A DNA stretch of 64,000 bases from Epiperipatus broadwayi (GCA_028023455.1 JAQFVV010006221.1:10592825-10656824); one strand, 5' to 3'. Shown: positions 1 through 14,247, counted from the stretch's first letter. Translations and numbers: made by a program. The notes: generated by a model not told the origin, from the letters alone.

Positions 1-59
1 CAAATTTAAAAACCATCATCTAAATTATTATATTATTATTTAAAGAATGGCACTAGAAT

Positions 60-127
60 ATTAGTCCTGCAATGTAGGGGAGCTGGTACACCTTTTCACA
101 TCTGCAATAAATATATAATCTTGTGAT
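60..127 (+). repeat. Partial copy of fold-back family D
   Basis: This stretch resembles the left arm of the fold-back element at 1424-1636. Both have a block beginning TAGTCCTGCAA or TAATCCTGCAA, then an ACACCTTTTCACAT block, then AATCTTGTGA. A CCCTGCAATGTTATCCGATC block just downstream may be a second piece. The full inverted arm is not present, so this is a fragment or a very old copy. Confidence 0.45.
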
Positions 128-1423
128 CATGTCAAATTTAAGCGAAATAAACCCTGCAATGTTATCCGATCTCATGTGAAAATGTTTTTTCTCTTTATCA
201 AAACGTGGTTTTTGTTTTTTTGATATTTCAATATTTTCAGTTATTGTCCAGATTTCTTTCTGACAACAGCTTTCATTTCAATTGCATTTTGTTGCTTCAT
301 CCAAGTATTTCTACGTTATTTCTATTTCTGAAATCTTTTGATTTTAAGTGTGTAAGTATATGTAGTATTCGTTTTTGTCCTTTTGACTTTCTTTTCATAA
401 CTTTCTAATGCCAGTTACAATCATTTTCATGTGAACCACAGATATAAACTTTATAAATCCAGCAACTCGGGTTCACACACAAAACATTGAAAGTATATGG
501 TGGTAAAATAAGTAGCAGTGAGGGACATCAAAGCAACTGCAAATTTATGTGTTGCATAGATTGCATGAAAAATGACAATGCATTCATTTGCATACTGAAC
601 GACAAAAAAAAATTTTCACCAGGATGAAAAATTAATAAAAGTGTTGTAATTTATATTTTTTTATTTTTGTGAATTTTTGAGGTTTTCTTTTTTTTAAAAA
701 AAAATATATATTCATTTATTAGCATTTCTGTGGAAAATTTCTTTCAACTGATGGACTGTGCAACATTTTCAATAAAACTACATTTTGGGGGAAAAATTTT
801 TAGTTGAGATCTCCACTTTGTGTCAAAAATGTAAATGCCAAATTGCTTGTTTCAACATGAAAATTCCTGTTATATATTAGATGGTAAGTAGCATATGAGT
901 ATATTTTATGTTTTTTTTTGTAAATAATATTTAAAAAAATAATAATTTAGTGATTGTTTTATCCATATTTAAAATAACATTTTGGTACTAGAGTAATGGC
1001 ATATTTTTCATATTTTTGGGCTGAGAAAATGTACTTTTTAAGATTGGCTTTTTTGTGTGAAATTCAAAATATTAGTGGTTGTAATACATTTTACATTGAT
1101 AAAGTCACATATATTTTTCTGGATGGTAAATCAATATATTTTTTAAAATGTTCTTTTATTAAAATCAATTTACTATTATTATAAATTTTAAACATTTTTT
1201 TGTGCAAAGGTACTATGTATTTGTGTATAGCAAATCAATTTTTTTTAAACGTTTTTTTTTTTAATATCAATTTCTTGCTCAAATTCATATATCTTTATTA
1301 TTGTTATAATGTTAAATTCCACTCCATTTACTATTGTTGTTATAAATTTTACACTTTTTATGTGAAAGTTGTATATAATTCCACTCCATATTGTATACTT
1401 TTAATTGTGAAAGTAGTATTTTT
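128..1423. other. AT-rich spacer, nothing recognised
   Basis: Long T and A runs around 640-720 and 900-960 dominate. Short open frames here encode only low-complexity F/L/I/Y-rich peptides of the kind AT-rich DNA gives by chance. I see no tRNA, no transposon motif and no convincing exon. Confidence 0.5.
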
Positions 1424-1636
1424 AATCCTGCAACACAGAGCATGTATTTAGACATGCTACACCTTTTCACATATGTATTCAACCTGCTGATAACTTTGTA
1501 AATCTTGTGAAAATATCATGTACAAGTTCCATGTACACATTATTTTGGTCAGATCACAAGATTACAAAGCTATCAGTGGATTGATATGAATGAAAAAGCA
1601 TAGCATGTCTAATACATGCTTTTGGTTACAAGATTA
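1424..1636. repeat. Fold-back (inverted-repeat) element, family D
   Basis: The left arm at 1424-1510 is matched in reverse complement by 1554-1636. The outer blocks GCATGTATTTAGACATGC and GCATGTCTAATACATGC pair, as do the inner blocks TTTGTAAATCTTGTGA and TCACAAGATTACAAA. The intervening loop is about 43 bp. There is no coding capacity. A related fragment lies near the left edge of the window, so this is a dispersed family, probably a non-autonomous hairpin or MITE-like element. Confidence 0.75.
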
Positions 1637-2910
1637 ATACTCAAGTACCAAAAAAATAATCAAAATAATGTTCTTTCTGTGCAAAGTAGCATTATTACCA
1701 CATAAAAAACCAATGCATTTACATATCTAATAGGATTATAATGTCATTTTTTAAGTTTACATATTACTTTCAATGTATCAAAAATAACTTAGTGACCATG
1801 AACAGCATATAACTATATCTTCTTTGTAATTTTAATTCATGAATCATTTTTAGCATTCTTTTAGAATGTTGAACTTCTATTTTTTAAATTTTTCTATTAT
1901 GTTACAAAGGATCCACATATTTGAGATAGTTATAGGACTTGTAGAAATTTTACATTTAAAGGTATGTGGAATTACACATAATCATCTCTTTTGTAATTCA
2001 ATTGTGACTAATTTTCTTTTTTTCTGAGCCAACATAATATCTGAAAAAATGAAAATACACACAGAAAAGATATTTTTTAAAAATATTTAGCTTTATTAGT
2101 GCCTAGCATGCTTTCAATATATTTTACTATGGCACATTCATGGCATATAATGGTATGATTAAATAGTCCTTTGTATCATATATTTTACATATTTACATTA
2201 AGAAAAAACAGTGTAATAATCAGTGGTTCTTCTTATAATTAGAGATCTCATTCTAAGATCTTAGACATTGCCCCATTAAGGACCAGTATTAGAAAAAATA
2301 CTATGTGTGGAGATGTTTTTATCCCTTTCTCCAATTGACTCTAACTTAATCCAGAAAGTATTGGGGGTGAGGGGTCTCCTAGGATTGTAATTATATAACA
2401 AATGCATCTGTTGTGTGCACCATAGTGCATGTAGAAAAAATATGATTTCTCTGATTTTTAGGGAATACTTCCACTGACAATGTTTGGAATATAGATTGTA
2501 TGTTTCTATTAGGAATTTGGAATAGACTTTGAATTGCTGAGCATATATGTTTTATAGTATTTTAAAAGCTACACATCTTATTATTATGACAAAAACTGAA
2601 TATTTTCTTTTATTTATTAAATTAATAATATGACCTTTGACATAAAAATTATCAGGGTTATTACAATATTCTCATTAGGAGAATTCTATGCCTTGATAAT
2701 ATGATAAACCTAAAACCTACATTGACAATTGTTAATATTTACTGTCTGTTGCTATTTAGCATAAATAAAAGTTGCTTATTAAGAAATGAACATCTAATTA
2801 TTTATGTATAATAGGGTATACTTTTTAATGAAATTATTATTTCAATCTCTCAGACATTCCCATGACCCTCAACTATCCATGCCATCTTCTTGGTTGGCAC
2901 CAATGTGGGA
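1637..2910. other. AT-rich spacer, nothing recognised
   Basis: No open frame with protein-like composition, no tRNA and no clear inverted repeat were seen. A few slightly less AT-rich patches, for example near 2330-2400, show no motif I can name. Confidence 0.45.
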
Positions 2911-3185
2911 TTTCAGCATTCCATCATCAGATTTTTAATAAAATGAAGGGCTGAAGAGTTGTGGGATGCAGTGGATTGAAGCCTGTCTATTAAAGTATGA
3001 AGATTAGCTATCTTAACATAAGCTGATAATCTGGACCAACTGACAAGTGCTGGTTTAGCACAAAATACATATATTGGTGATTTTTTATCTTTTCAACATG
3101 TGTGTGATCATAGCATGGATAGTTGAGGGTTGTGTGAAAGTCTGAGTTCAAACTCCTATATATTACATATTGGAGTGCATGTATG
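2911..3185 (+). repeat. Interspersed repeat family A, plus orientation
   Basis: The copy contains the family's ordered blocks. These are CCATCATCAGATTTT near the start, GAAGCCTGTCTATTAAAG, then CTGGACCAACTGA with GTGCTGGTTTAGCA, then TATCTTTTCAACATGTGTG, and finally GTGTGAAAGTCTGAGTTCAA near the end. The last block resembles a pol III B-box (GTTCAAACTCC). There is no coding capacity. About a dozen relatives occur in this window in both orientations. The class (SINE-like or MITE-like) is not settled. Confidence 0.85.
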
Positions 3186-3960
<775 letters not shown>

Positions 3961-4030
3961 GAAAAAAAAATTTTTTAATTCTTACTTTTACTTCAACCAC
4001 TAATTCTTCCTTTCCCACTACTATTAATAT

Positions 4031-4271
4031 TACAATTTATCCAAACCACTTCAAACACTTTTTAGCAAAACTCTTTATTTGTACATATACATACGCCTAC
4101 ATTTCGACTGACCTGCAGTCTTTTTCAGAGCAAGTCTATTTTGAACTTCTAAAAAAATAAAAATAAACTTGCTCTGAAAAAGACTGCAGGTCAATCGAAA
4201 CATATGTGTATGTATATGTACAAATAAAGAGTTTTGCTAAAAAGTATTTGAAGCAGTTTGGATAAATTGTA
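4031..4271. repeat. Fold-back element, family C
   Basis: Arms of about 105 bp at 4031-4135 and 4167-4271 are near-perfect reverse complements with a 31-bp AT-rich loop. Diagnostic blocks are TTTCGACTGACCTGCAGTC on the left arm and GACTGCAGGTCAATCGAAA on the right. The outer arms contain TACAATTTATCCAAACC. It is non-coding. The CGACTG...CAGCAGTC theme is shared with the element at 6725-6968, suggesting one family or convergent hairpin elements. Confidence 0.85.
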
Positions 4272-6264
4272 TTTATAGGATATTATGGCAAAAATAAAGA
4301 AAAGTGTGATTTTGGTAATATTTACTATTAATATTGTAATTATTTAACTTTGCACTCTTTTTATATCCTAATAAGCTTGCTACAGGGCACATGTTTTTGC
4401 CTTCTACTATTAAGACCATCTGTACAGAGAGGGGTGATTGTAAGAGAAAGTTCAAGGAGGAATGGATTATTGCAAGATACCCAAAATTTCAATCAACAAG
4501 GAGTCTTGCCTTCCTTTGTCAAAAAAAATGGAACATCTGACTTTTATAATTTACATTTCTTGTTGCAATAATTTGCATATTGTATAAATCATAGTAGTCA
4601 ATTTGTTCCCAGTGTTGTTAGTTAATTAATTTTGCACTATGATTCTGGTGAGAAATCGCCAAAAGTTAATTCAGATCTATTAAGTTAGAATATATGTATA
4701 TTTAGTTTTAAAATGTCTTTTCATAGTGTCTCAGGTCAAGTCTTTGGATTACTACTAATATTATATCTATTCCTATCATTTTGTTAACTGTTTACTAAAT
4801 CATAACTTTCAGATTTTTGTGAAATATGCTATTTTTAGATTATCTTTTGTAAATTCTTTACTGGAGATATATGAACTTTATATAAAATTGTTTAAACGTA
4901 CAATCATGTGCTGGAAGTAATTTTTGTTCTCAGTCTCCTAAACCTGTTCATATAATTGCTACTTCAGAATTAAAGGGCTTACATACAATTAAAGAATGTG
5001 AATGGTATAATGACTACCATTTACACATTTAATGTAGAACAATGGATGATGGTATGACAGTCTTATAATAACCTGATTCTACATTAAAATATTAATTTTG
5101 AACCGTTTCATTTTTCACCTTTTAGAAATAAATATTAAATAAAACTAAAACAAACCACCAATTTTTCTTTTTATTCTTCAAAAAAAAAATTATTATTATT
5201 TTTGCATCTTTTTATTTTCAAAAAATAAAAATAAAAAATAAACCCAATTTATCAAAATACTTTCAAGATCGCTGAAATAATGATTAACTTCTTCTTATGT
5301 AATATTTTTCAAAGATAAAATAATTAACTCTTGCATTCTCTAGTCTTAGTTATTAACTCTCTCATCCTCTAACTTTAGTTGTATAAAAAATAAATTATTT
5401 TTATACTTCAATATATTAATTTTACATCAGAATCATACAGACTAAAAACATTTTTTGAATGAATATTTAATATTTTCACAGTATATTATGTAAATAGAGT
5501 ATTTTTTGAATTAAACTGTGTATTGTTTTAATTTCCAAGGGTTCGATAAATAATTCTTGTCAAGGTTAAGCGTTAAGGTCTTATTGAAATACTATTGTGT
5601 CTTAAGTAATAATGAGATTGGGAAGTAACAATCATTCTTACATATATATTTAATGACTGATTATTCAGAATAGGTCGATTAACAAAATTTTTATTTCTTT
5701 CACTTTTATAGTTAATTGACTTCAAGTTGATTTTAAAAGAAAGAAGTAAAATAAATGGTCTCAACATGGCTGAAATATAGTGATAAATAATTTTTTGTCA
5801 AAACATTAGGAATTTAAACAAAATAATATAGACTTTAATCCAAAAAAATACTTTACACACACACATATATATATATATGTTTTTATCAGTGCATCTGAAC
5901 TTTCACTACACCACTCTCAAGCAAGGTATGGTCATGTTTCTATCCATTTTTAATACCTTATCATAAAATGTATATTCATTGCATGATAATATAACCAAGT
6001 GCTGCAAGTGTAAATGCCACATGCATCTACGATGTGGAAGGTGGTTTTGATTTCTGGGATGCCGAATGGTTGTGATAGGATTGAAGTAAGATAAATGATG
6101 CAATAATAAAAACAAAAACTTACAATGTATATATATACCAGATCTCATGATCAGATTTCAATAAATATTCAAACTATAATATTATCACATTTATAAACTC
6201 TTAGATAATCCAATAACTATAAACTAAATTGAAATAATAGACAATTATAAATTATTATTATATA
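4272..6264. other. AT-rich spacer, nothing recognised
   Basis: This is low-complexity A/T-rich DNA, including A-rich stretches near 5170-5250 and a short AC/AT microsatellite at about 5853-5880. Small open frames have no recognisable domain. The patch around 5990-6090 is somewhat more complex but matches nothing else in the window. Confidence 0.45.
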
Positions 6265-6600
6265 AATTATCAACGTTTCATCATCTGATTTTCAATGAAA
6301 TGGACAGCTAAGAATTGTGGGTTGGAGTAGTTTGAAGCCTGTCCATTAAAGTATGAAGATTGTCTATCTAATATAAAGCTGAGCACTGATTGTATATATG
6401 TGTTGAGATGGCAATCTGGACCAATTGATGATTTTTGGTTTAGCATGAAATATGTATATTGGTGATTATTTATCTTTTCAACATGTGTGTGATAGGTCAG
6501 CAACATGAGATGGCATGAAGGGTTGAGGGCCGTGTGAAAGTTTGAATTCGAATCCCTTATATATTACATTATATGTGCAGGTGTCTGTAAGCCTGTACAG
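6265..6600 (+). repeat. Interspersed repeat family A, plus orientation
   Basis: This is one of the fuller copies. It begins with a TTTCATCATCTGATTTTCAA block, then GAAGCCTGTCCATTAAAG, then an AATCTGGACCAATTGATGA block, TATCTTTTCAACATGTGTG, and a B-box-like GAATTCGAATCCC. It continues to a TGCAGGTGTCTGTAAGCCTG tail also seen at 49.5 and 53.7 kb. No protein-coding potential. Confidence 0.85.
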
Positions 6601-6724
6601 TGTATCAAAGTAATTTATGTAGTAGAGAGTTGTCTATTATTTTGATTTAATTTATAAATACATGATTATCTCTCTTATTCTTCTCTTTCACTTCCTTTGC
6701 ATATCTTCATATAATCATATATAT

Positions 6725-6968
6725 ATTGCTTATAACACTTTTTTCATATACACTTCAATGCAAACCATTTTCTTACACTTCTTTATTTTCCTTACAGTTT
6801 CGACTGTCCAGCAGTCTTCATCAGAGCTCTAATCTTCTTCTCTGCTTTAATTAAAATTATCGTTATTTCAAATTTTTTTATCTGGACAGTCGAAACTGTA
6901 AGGAAAAAAAAGAAGTTTCAGAAAATGGTTTGCATTGAAGTGTATATGAAAGAAGTGTTATAAGCAAT
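6725..6968. repeat. Fold-back element, family C
   Basis: Arms at 6725-6810 and 6883-6968 are reverse complements of about 86 bp. They include TTACAGTTTCGACTGTCCA on the left and TGGACAGTCGAAACTGTAA on the right, with a 72-bp loop. The inner part of the left side reads GCAGTCTTCATCAGAGCTC, a piece also present in the partial copy near 38.58 kb. It is non-coding. Confidence 0.85.
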
Positions 6969-7070
6969 ACACGACTATCTAAGAGAATCTATATATATAT
7001 AATGTTAAATAATATTTTAATATTGAATAAATGTAATATCATGTGAAATTTACCAAGACTATTTAATTGA

Positions 7071-7176
7071 ACTGCCCTCTAGCCACCATATTCAAAAATT
7101 TTTAACAGAAAAAAATGGACCGAATGGACCACTTCTTACTGTAAAACGTTATTGAACATGGCAGCTAGAGGGCAGT
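7071..7176. repeat. Small TIR element (about 106 bp)
   Basis: Imperfect 25-bp terminal inverted repeats begin ACTGCCCTCTAGC on the left (7071-7095) and end GCTAGAGGGCAGT on the right (7152-7176), around a 56-bp centre. The size and ends fit a miniature inverted-repeat transposable element. A clear target duplication was not identified. Confidence 0.65.
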
Positions 7177-7539
7177 TATTACTTAAAATAGACTTGATAT
7201 GTACAAACTCAACATACATTTAAGATATAATTGCATTCCCACCCCTTATCATAGAAAATATCTACAAATCAACACAAGAATAATCTTTCTTCCATTTATT
7301 TGTAATTATTAACTATATTACTGGAAGACATAGCAGATGTGTTAGAAGTATCTTAAATTTCCTATTTATTATAATAGATTTATCTATCTAATGATATGCA
7401 GCATGTATATTTAATATATCACATGGCCACCACCTCTTTATGCCATACCATATATTAGAATTTTATTTAAACTGTGATTTTTTTGATGAAATTGCATTCT
7501 TTCTCTATGGCAACTTTAAATTTAGTTTAAAACTTCCAC

Positions 7540-8170
7540 AACATAGAGTTATTTCCCTTCACTAAGTCCACAAATCTATGTTCTTTTTCATTTTTCTTTT
7601 TATAATTAAACTCATCCAAATCACTTTTATCTTCCAATTACTTTCTAATTCTAGCATTAAAATGTCCTTTAGAAATTTATAAATGGTGTTTGACATGATC
7701 AAAAGCAATCTCCATATTTGTATAAAAATCCATTACTTTTTATTCACACTGACAATTTTATCTGCCTGCAGTTTTTTTATATAGAACTAATCTTGCCATT
7801 CTATCTGAAATAGCATCTCTCTCCATAATGCTTTTGTACTTCTTATTTAAGATGAATACCAGACTGTTTTTGTCTCTATATTTGTGCCTTTTAAATAAAT
7901 GCCTGCCCTTATGAATTGGTCTTGTGATAGAGTGGTATAATCTAAAACTCAAGATCTGGGGATCACAACTACTTCGGTCATTTTTGATAATGATTTTTTT
8001 TCAAACTTATCAATAAACCATTTGGTTACAGTAATAAACTATTGTTAAGTAGAATTTTTAAACCAATGATATCTTGACCTTTTCTTCTAACTTGCATTTT
8101 AATATTAGACAATTATTCTTTCAATTCAGGCAAAACTTCTTTCATTTGAATGTAATCAATGATTGCACAA
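7540..8170 (-). pseudogene. RTE-clade LINE, eroded endonuclease fragment
   Basis: On the minus strand this region encodes decayed pieces of an apurinic-like endonuclease of RTE-type non-LTR retrotransposons. The clearest peptide, at about 7758-7952, contains FILNKKYKSIMERDAISDRM. It aligns with the better preserved GVGFIVNKKWKN...SVSDRVARLV of the 38.7-kb copy. Neighbouring DNA at 7540-7700 aligns with 38.3-38.5 kb (the DFNSRINKQL region), and 8095-8165 aligns with 40.05-40.1 kb (the N-terminal region). Many stops and frameshifts make it non-functional. The RTE family nicks target DNA and primes reverse transcription there. This copy lacks the reverse transcriptase. Confidence 0.7.
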
Positions 8171-9280
8171 AGTTAAATAAAATATCATAATTGAATTATT
8201 CCCTGTGTTTAGTTGTCAATTCTGTCTTGGATGATGACAATATAACTTTCAAAATTAGAGAGACACAATTTATTACTGACTGTAAATGTTTAAAAGAAAT
8301 GAACATTTATGTAGACAGATATCTGTTTGCTTTGAAGTGATTTTGCTCTCCTGATGATGAATATTCAAAAATAATAATAGTTGCAATGATAAAAACATAT
8401 AGCAGGTATTAGAAATGTTTTCTGTTCAAGTTTTTTAATGCTTTAATGAAGAATCAGTATACATTGCAGCTATATATATATTGTAAGGGTAGCTTACAAC
8501 CTTGTCTTACTATCTCAGATTAACCACATCACCAAACTGTGCCTTGGAAAATATGTGCTTAACCCCTAGATTACTAAGCAATTTAGTATATTTTTTTAAG
8601 ACTCACATATACATGTTAAACATTTGATTTAATAGTGATTAAAAACACTTAATCCAACAACAGCTTATAAAAAAATTATAAAATTATAGGTACTCAAACT
8701 AAACACTGTAAAATGTTCAGTCATATATATATATTCTGCCCTCCTCCTCCGTCCACGTCCTCTCCAAAATTTATATAATGTTTTTTAAAATATATTCCGG
8801 GTTCTAGCTCAGTTTAACAAATGAATAAATGAAATATCCAGCATTAATTAAAATGATTATTATCTCTAACTTTTAAAATACAAGTACAGTTATATTTGTA
8901 AATGAATTAATAAATATTTATTATTTTCATGAGACATGGAGTGACGACACGGGGAATGAGATAGACTACATTGAGATATTATCCACATGATACTATCTCA
9001 ATGGCATAAGAACACTATTCCCCCTTTTACTATACTAAATAACTAACTTATAGTATTCTTACGACTTTCTAAGCTCTTTCACTAAGATTAAAATAATAAT
9101 CATGTATTAATATTCTTTGTAATAATAATCTAGCTCAATTAAATAAGATTAAGTAAATAAATAGAATAAATAAAATAAAATAAAATCTCAGGTTCATAAA
9201 TTGTATTCTAACTGATTTAAAATTACGGTAGTAAACTATGAAAAGGGAATTTTATGTCATAAATTCACTACGCAGCAACT
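8171..9280. other. AT-rich spacer, nothing recognised
   Basis: No coding or RNA feature was recognised. There is a C-rich patch at about 8737-8765 and an imperfect hairpin around 8960-9035 (GAATGAGATAG opposite CTATCTCA). Neither matches a family I can name. Confidence 0.4.
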
Positions 9281-9290
9281 AACAATAATA

Positions 9291-9330
<40 letters not shown>

Positions 9331-9331
9331 G
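9281..9331. repeat. (AAT)n microsatellite
   Basis: An uninterrupted AAT/ATA trinucleotide run of about 17 units. Confidence 0.95.
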
Positions 9332-12300
9332 TATAATATAATCTTATTGCTTCCTAAATGAAATAAATAATTACGTACGTGGTAGTATTTTAATAATCCG
9401 ACAACAAAATCCGTGTGGTAACATTAGCATATAATTTATTTTAATATTGTGGCAACCAACTTATGACCAATAAATGATATAATTATGATCTTTTAATTTT
9501 ATTATACAAATCAATTTTCAAAATTATTATAACACTTTTATGTTTACCTATTTTGTGCAAAAACTATATGTCTGTTTCAATTATAAATGTGTATTGTGAT
9601 ATCATGCATCCATGTGGAGAAATAATAACGAAGACACAAAGCTTTATAATAAATTTACAACAAAGTTTATTAATAACAAAAACCAATAACAATCTTTACA
9701 TTATGTACATTGGATATCCTTACTCTCCTATCACAAAATTATTTTTACTAGTTTATACAATAAAACCAAACTTCTACTTATTTTTCTAGTTAATTCTTAT
9801 CTTTTAAATACTTAAGAAAGTATAGTATTATTATTATTGGATTTCTTATTTTAGTTTAGCTTGTTACAAAATGTATTTATTTATAATTATCCCTAATACT
9901 TTGTATCCCTACTATTTTTTAAAATTATATTTTTATAAAATTACATTCGTAGTAAACATTCTACAAAATCATAAAACTCTAATTTTATATTAGTTATATG
10001 GAATCCTACAGATTCAAAAAACATTCTTCTACATTTGATATTACGTTTTATTGTTCACTATACAATGCTTATTAATCTAATATACTCATTCAAGCCTTGC
10101 TTCGGATGGTAATTACAATTATTAACACACCATGCACAAATATATGTGTCTATTACACATTATTGAATTAGTTTCTTAACAAACATGCAATATTTATTTT
10201 CTAAATATTATTATAAAATATTCAAATTTTATTATCACTTAAAAAAAAAAACTTTGTTTTAGATTTCTCTTTTAAAAATCTGATATTCGTTTCCGAATTG
10301 GTTTTAAACTGTATTATATGATTCTTTCTCTCTTTATGATTTTTGTACTTTCACTTTTAAAATTACACAATTATAACACATTTCAATAAATAAACTATTC
10401 TTACTTAAACGATAACATACCCTCAGTTCTATTTTATTCATTATTTCTGTAAAAAATATCTTTCTGACGATGCAGATTCACGAAACAAGGATAGCGAAAA
10501 TAGATGCACAGGATCAAAATAACTAGAATATTATCCGTCATAAACCTTGACAATAATGGCACAGTGAATTCAAAGACACTATAGAGGAGCGACCTTTGTC
10601 TGTCTACCCACCTCTATTATAGGAGTGATGCTAAAGCTATTTCTTCAGCTTTATATAACATCAAAGAGTTTAAAAGATACGTAAAGACACTGCCCCAAAT
10701 ATATTTGTTCAGTGATAGGGCTTAGTTAGCTATACTGAAATCACATAAACTAACTATGATCCAAAGACTTTATTTTTCTTATTTCTTAGCAAAACATCAT
10801 CTTGGTTTCCTCTACACTAGTACTACCAAGTCACTATCCGATCTTATTTCTCTAGATTTTTCTATACAGTACATCGACAAATTCTTATCTACATTTCTAA
10901 CAATAATAAAATTCATTTTATTTCAAAAACTATACAGCTGTTCTCTAAGAAAATCTTTTACTACTTTTCTCGTATATTTATCATATACAAACTATTTTAA
11001 AATATCTAATACTTTGTTACATGAAAGTTCAAAAGAATCACACAATTGTTTTGACAACTTATACTATTAATTATACTTGAAATAACTTATTGCATGTATA
11101 TTTAAAATTATTCTTATCTCAGAATATGTTTTAATGTTGTATAAAATGTGTACTTATAATTTTAAAACTTTCACACATCATTCTTAATCATTCGATGATC
11201 AAAAAAAATTACATTATGCATTATGAATAAATACCAAAAATTACCAAAACGATCTTGATCTTCTCGATCGTGTTCTGTAGGCTTCACCATTCCATTAATT
11301 CTTGTAGATATAAAAATTCCATACATACTTTTTATTTTTAAAACAATATTTCTATCATTCTATTAAGCTATTATATTTAAATCTCATTATTATTAAATTT
11401 ATGTTTATATGTTTTCCCTAGTCTAATATAGCATTTTATATTTAAAATAAATTAATAAAATATTGAAACTATATTTACGATACTTCTTCACCAGACTTCC
11501 TTGAACCGTTCATATTTAAGCTAAAAAAAAAAATATTTTATTTCTTCATTCAGTCACTTAATGTTCTATTTTAAAGTAAAAACAATAGCTCTGTTTAATA
11601 AATCTTCATAGACAACAATCCTTGGTTTTTCACAATATTGTATACAATTATTAATTCATGGCATTCTCTTTTACTATTGTCTGCTAATATTTTCCCGCGC
11701 GACTTTTCCGATGCATCTTGTACGTACTTTTATTTAAAGATTCATTAAATTTTCTGATTTCCATGGATCCATTTTCACTCAGTAATTTAATTTTATACTT
11801 TTTAAATCAAGCCTTTTCTCCATTGAATTCTTTATAATATTTTTAAATTAGATAAAGTTTTTCGGCTCCTTTTCTATAAAATACATAATAGCACTTTCAT
11901 ATTCTTCTTTACTTTTTCTTTACTTTAAAATTCTGATACTATATTTTTTTAATAATGTTTTCCTTTAAAAGATAAACACTCTTTCTTCATCATTATTTTC
12001 TTTATAATAAAACGCATATTAAAATTCTCCATAGAAAAATATAACATAACTTCAAAGTAGCCTTATAAATTTTGCGTCATAAATTTTTCCTGACGGCATG
12101 TAACTTCTCTTTTAAATTTTCATATAGCGTCCCATTTATATTTTTCTGAGTTATAACAATCAGTTTCTGGTTGAGCATAAATAAAGTTGCATTAAGACAA
12201 TTTCCAAATATTTTTCCTTCGGTAATAAATTTAGGTATTTTTCCTTGTACTTCCATGTCCACTGTAGGTTTTGATTAAATTCGAATAAATTCCCTGGTAA

Positions 12301-13899
12301 GATAACTTTTAAAATTAGCAATCCATATCGATACAGTCAAAATATATTATATGTTACAGAAGAACTTTTAAATAAATACAAAATTTTAAATTTATATCAC
12401 TTTTCCAGCTACGGTGTTATCAGCTACAAAAATGTGTTACTTTCTCTTTCACTTACACATTCCTTCTCCCGCTTCGTCTAATACTTATATTTTTGTCTGC
12501 TAAATTACTTCCGTTGATTGGTTATTAATTTTATTTTAGCACGAACAAATTTATCCATTTTAGTTTTATAACAGAATAGACGTTTAAAATAAAGAATTGA
12601 TGACGTAATGTCTCAAAATATTATTTAGACTAGCATTTTATAACTCACTTATAATTTTATCAAAATTATTTAAACTTTTAAAACAATTATTAAAATAATA
12701 TTTAACATTTAAACTTTTACTTTAATGATTGATGGCAATTATATCTAGTTTCAAATTCACAAACTTTATTATTATTTTAACAAGCGTGTGTGTGAAGGTA
12801 TATAATATACAGTCACGTGTTTACTAACTTTATCAGATGATTTTTTATTTACGTCTCGGTCTAAATTACCAAAACTGATATATTTTTTATAAAAATTTGG
12901 AAAATAATTTTAAAATGTTGAACTAAATATAACTCTCACCATCCCTCAGTTTATTAATAAAATATACTCTATTAAATTTGACTATTAAATATAATTATAA
13001 CATTACATCTGGCATTTATTTAATTTATTAGTTTTAAAATATTATATTCAATTATTAATATACTTTTAACTATCTATAGCTGTATTATTTTATATGGCCA
13101 GCTTTTACAACCATAAGCAATGATATATTTAAGCTTTATTTAACTGTTTTCTTTTAAAATAATCTATTACATTGTTATATACCAAGTATTTTCAGCTTAA
13201 AATTGTACTATAAAATTTAATTATCCTACTATTATTTATATATCATACAAATATAACTTAAAATTTAAAATTTTTTTTAGTAATTGACCTATCTACCTTA
13301 TTATGACCTACAGACAAGGGCACAATATATATATATATATATAAAGAGAGACTAACATCAAAAAATAAAAATCAGTGTTGTATGTCACAAAATAAACCAG
13401 AACAATAATAAAGATGTTTGACAAGATGCACAAAATAATGACCTAATCTCAAATCAGTCACTCGACAGCCAACTGTAGAAAAAAAACTAAAACTTCAATA
13501 AATAAATTGTTTTAATCTAATTTCTATAAATGAAATCTACACAACAATAGGAAATCATATCAATGTATAAGGAAATTCACACCAATATTCAGAAATGAAT
13601 TAATCTCATTTTCAAACAGAATATTGTATAAAAATAGTTCAAATCTTCATCCTCTCCCTTTTCAAAATAATGCTTTCACTAAATAAAAGTCAACCTCATT
13701 ATAACCAGCATTTAAATTCAAAATTAATAAGTAACCCATTCAATTTAAAGAAGTAAATAATTTTTATCTTATTTTATTTTAAGAAATATTAACTCTATTC
13801 ACACATGAGGAGAAAGAAAGTAAATAGTTATTAATATAAAAGAAGCAAAATAATTCTCATACATATATCGCTGTTAAATGCTAAATTGGAATTACATGA
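9332..13899. other. Long low-repeat AT-rich stretch, nothing recognised
   Basis: This is the longest part of the window free of the recurrent repeat families. Small open frames (78 aa at 9553, 104 aa at 10756, 61 aa at 12077) show no domain and no supporting splice or promoter context. A slightly GC-richer part lies at 10460-10700 and includes an imperfect hairpin (CTATAGAGGAG opposite CTCTATTATAG). Another GC-richer spot is near 11690-11720 (TTCCCGCGCGACTTTTCC). These could be single-copy regulatory or exon remnants, but the sequence alone does not show it. Confidence 0.4.
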
Positions 13900-14230
13900 A
13901 ATCTGTATGTGATATAGATATGTACAAGATTTTCCAGCTAAAGTAATGATGCCATAGGGGCAAACACCATTTCTTGAACCATGAAAGCACAGGGACTTCA
14001 CTTGTCTATGGCCACAAAGCCTAAAAAAATATCCCTTGTCCTTGGAGAAATGCCTACATATGAACCAAAAGAAATCAACTGGAGAAGAGTGCTGTCCTAT
14101 TGTTCCAAGTATGATTATACTTGCAGTGTGTTGTTGTTATCCAAAGAGATTGGTCTTGAAAAGGGTGGATTGATAATATAAAGGACATTCCCAGCAAACT
14201 CGTCAGACTTTAACCAACATAATTGATTTA
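13900..14230 (+). other. More complex segment with unrecognised short ORF
   Basis: Base composition is less AT-biased than the surroundings. A 66-codon open frame at 13981-14181 reads from ATG (MKAQGLHLSM...) with mixed, protein-like composition. It has no motif I recognise, no long upstream or downstream continuation, and no close relative in the window. It could be an exon remnant, a retroposed fragment or chance. Confidence 0.25.
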
Positions 14231-14247
14231 AAATTTTGATTTTTGTT

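Noticed and set aside
11690-11720. CpG-containing promoter
   Set aside because: A single GC-rich spot with no initiator, downstream gene or other support.
8930-13000. LTR retrotransposon
   Set aside because: I looked for paired long direct repeats, a primer-binding site and protease or integrase motifs in this low-repeat stretch and saw none.
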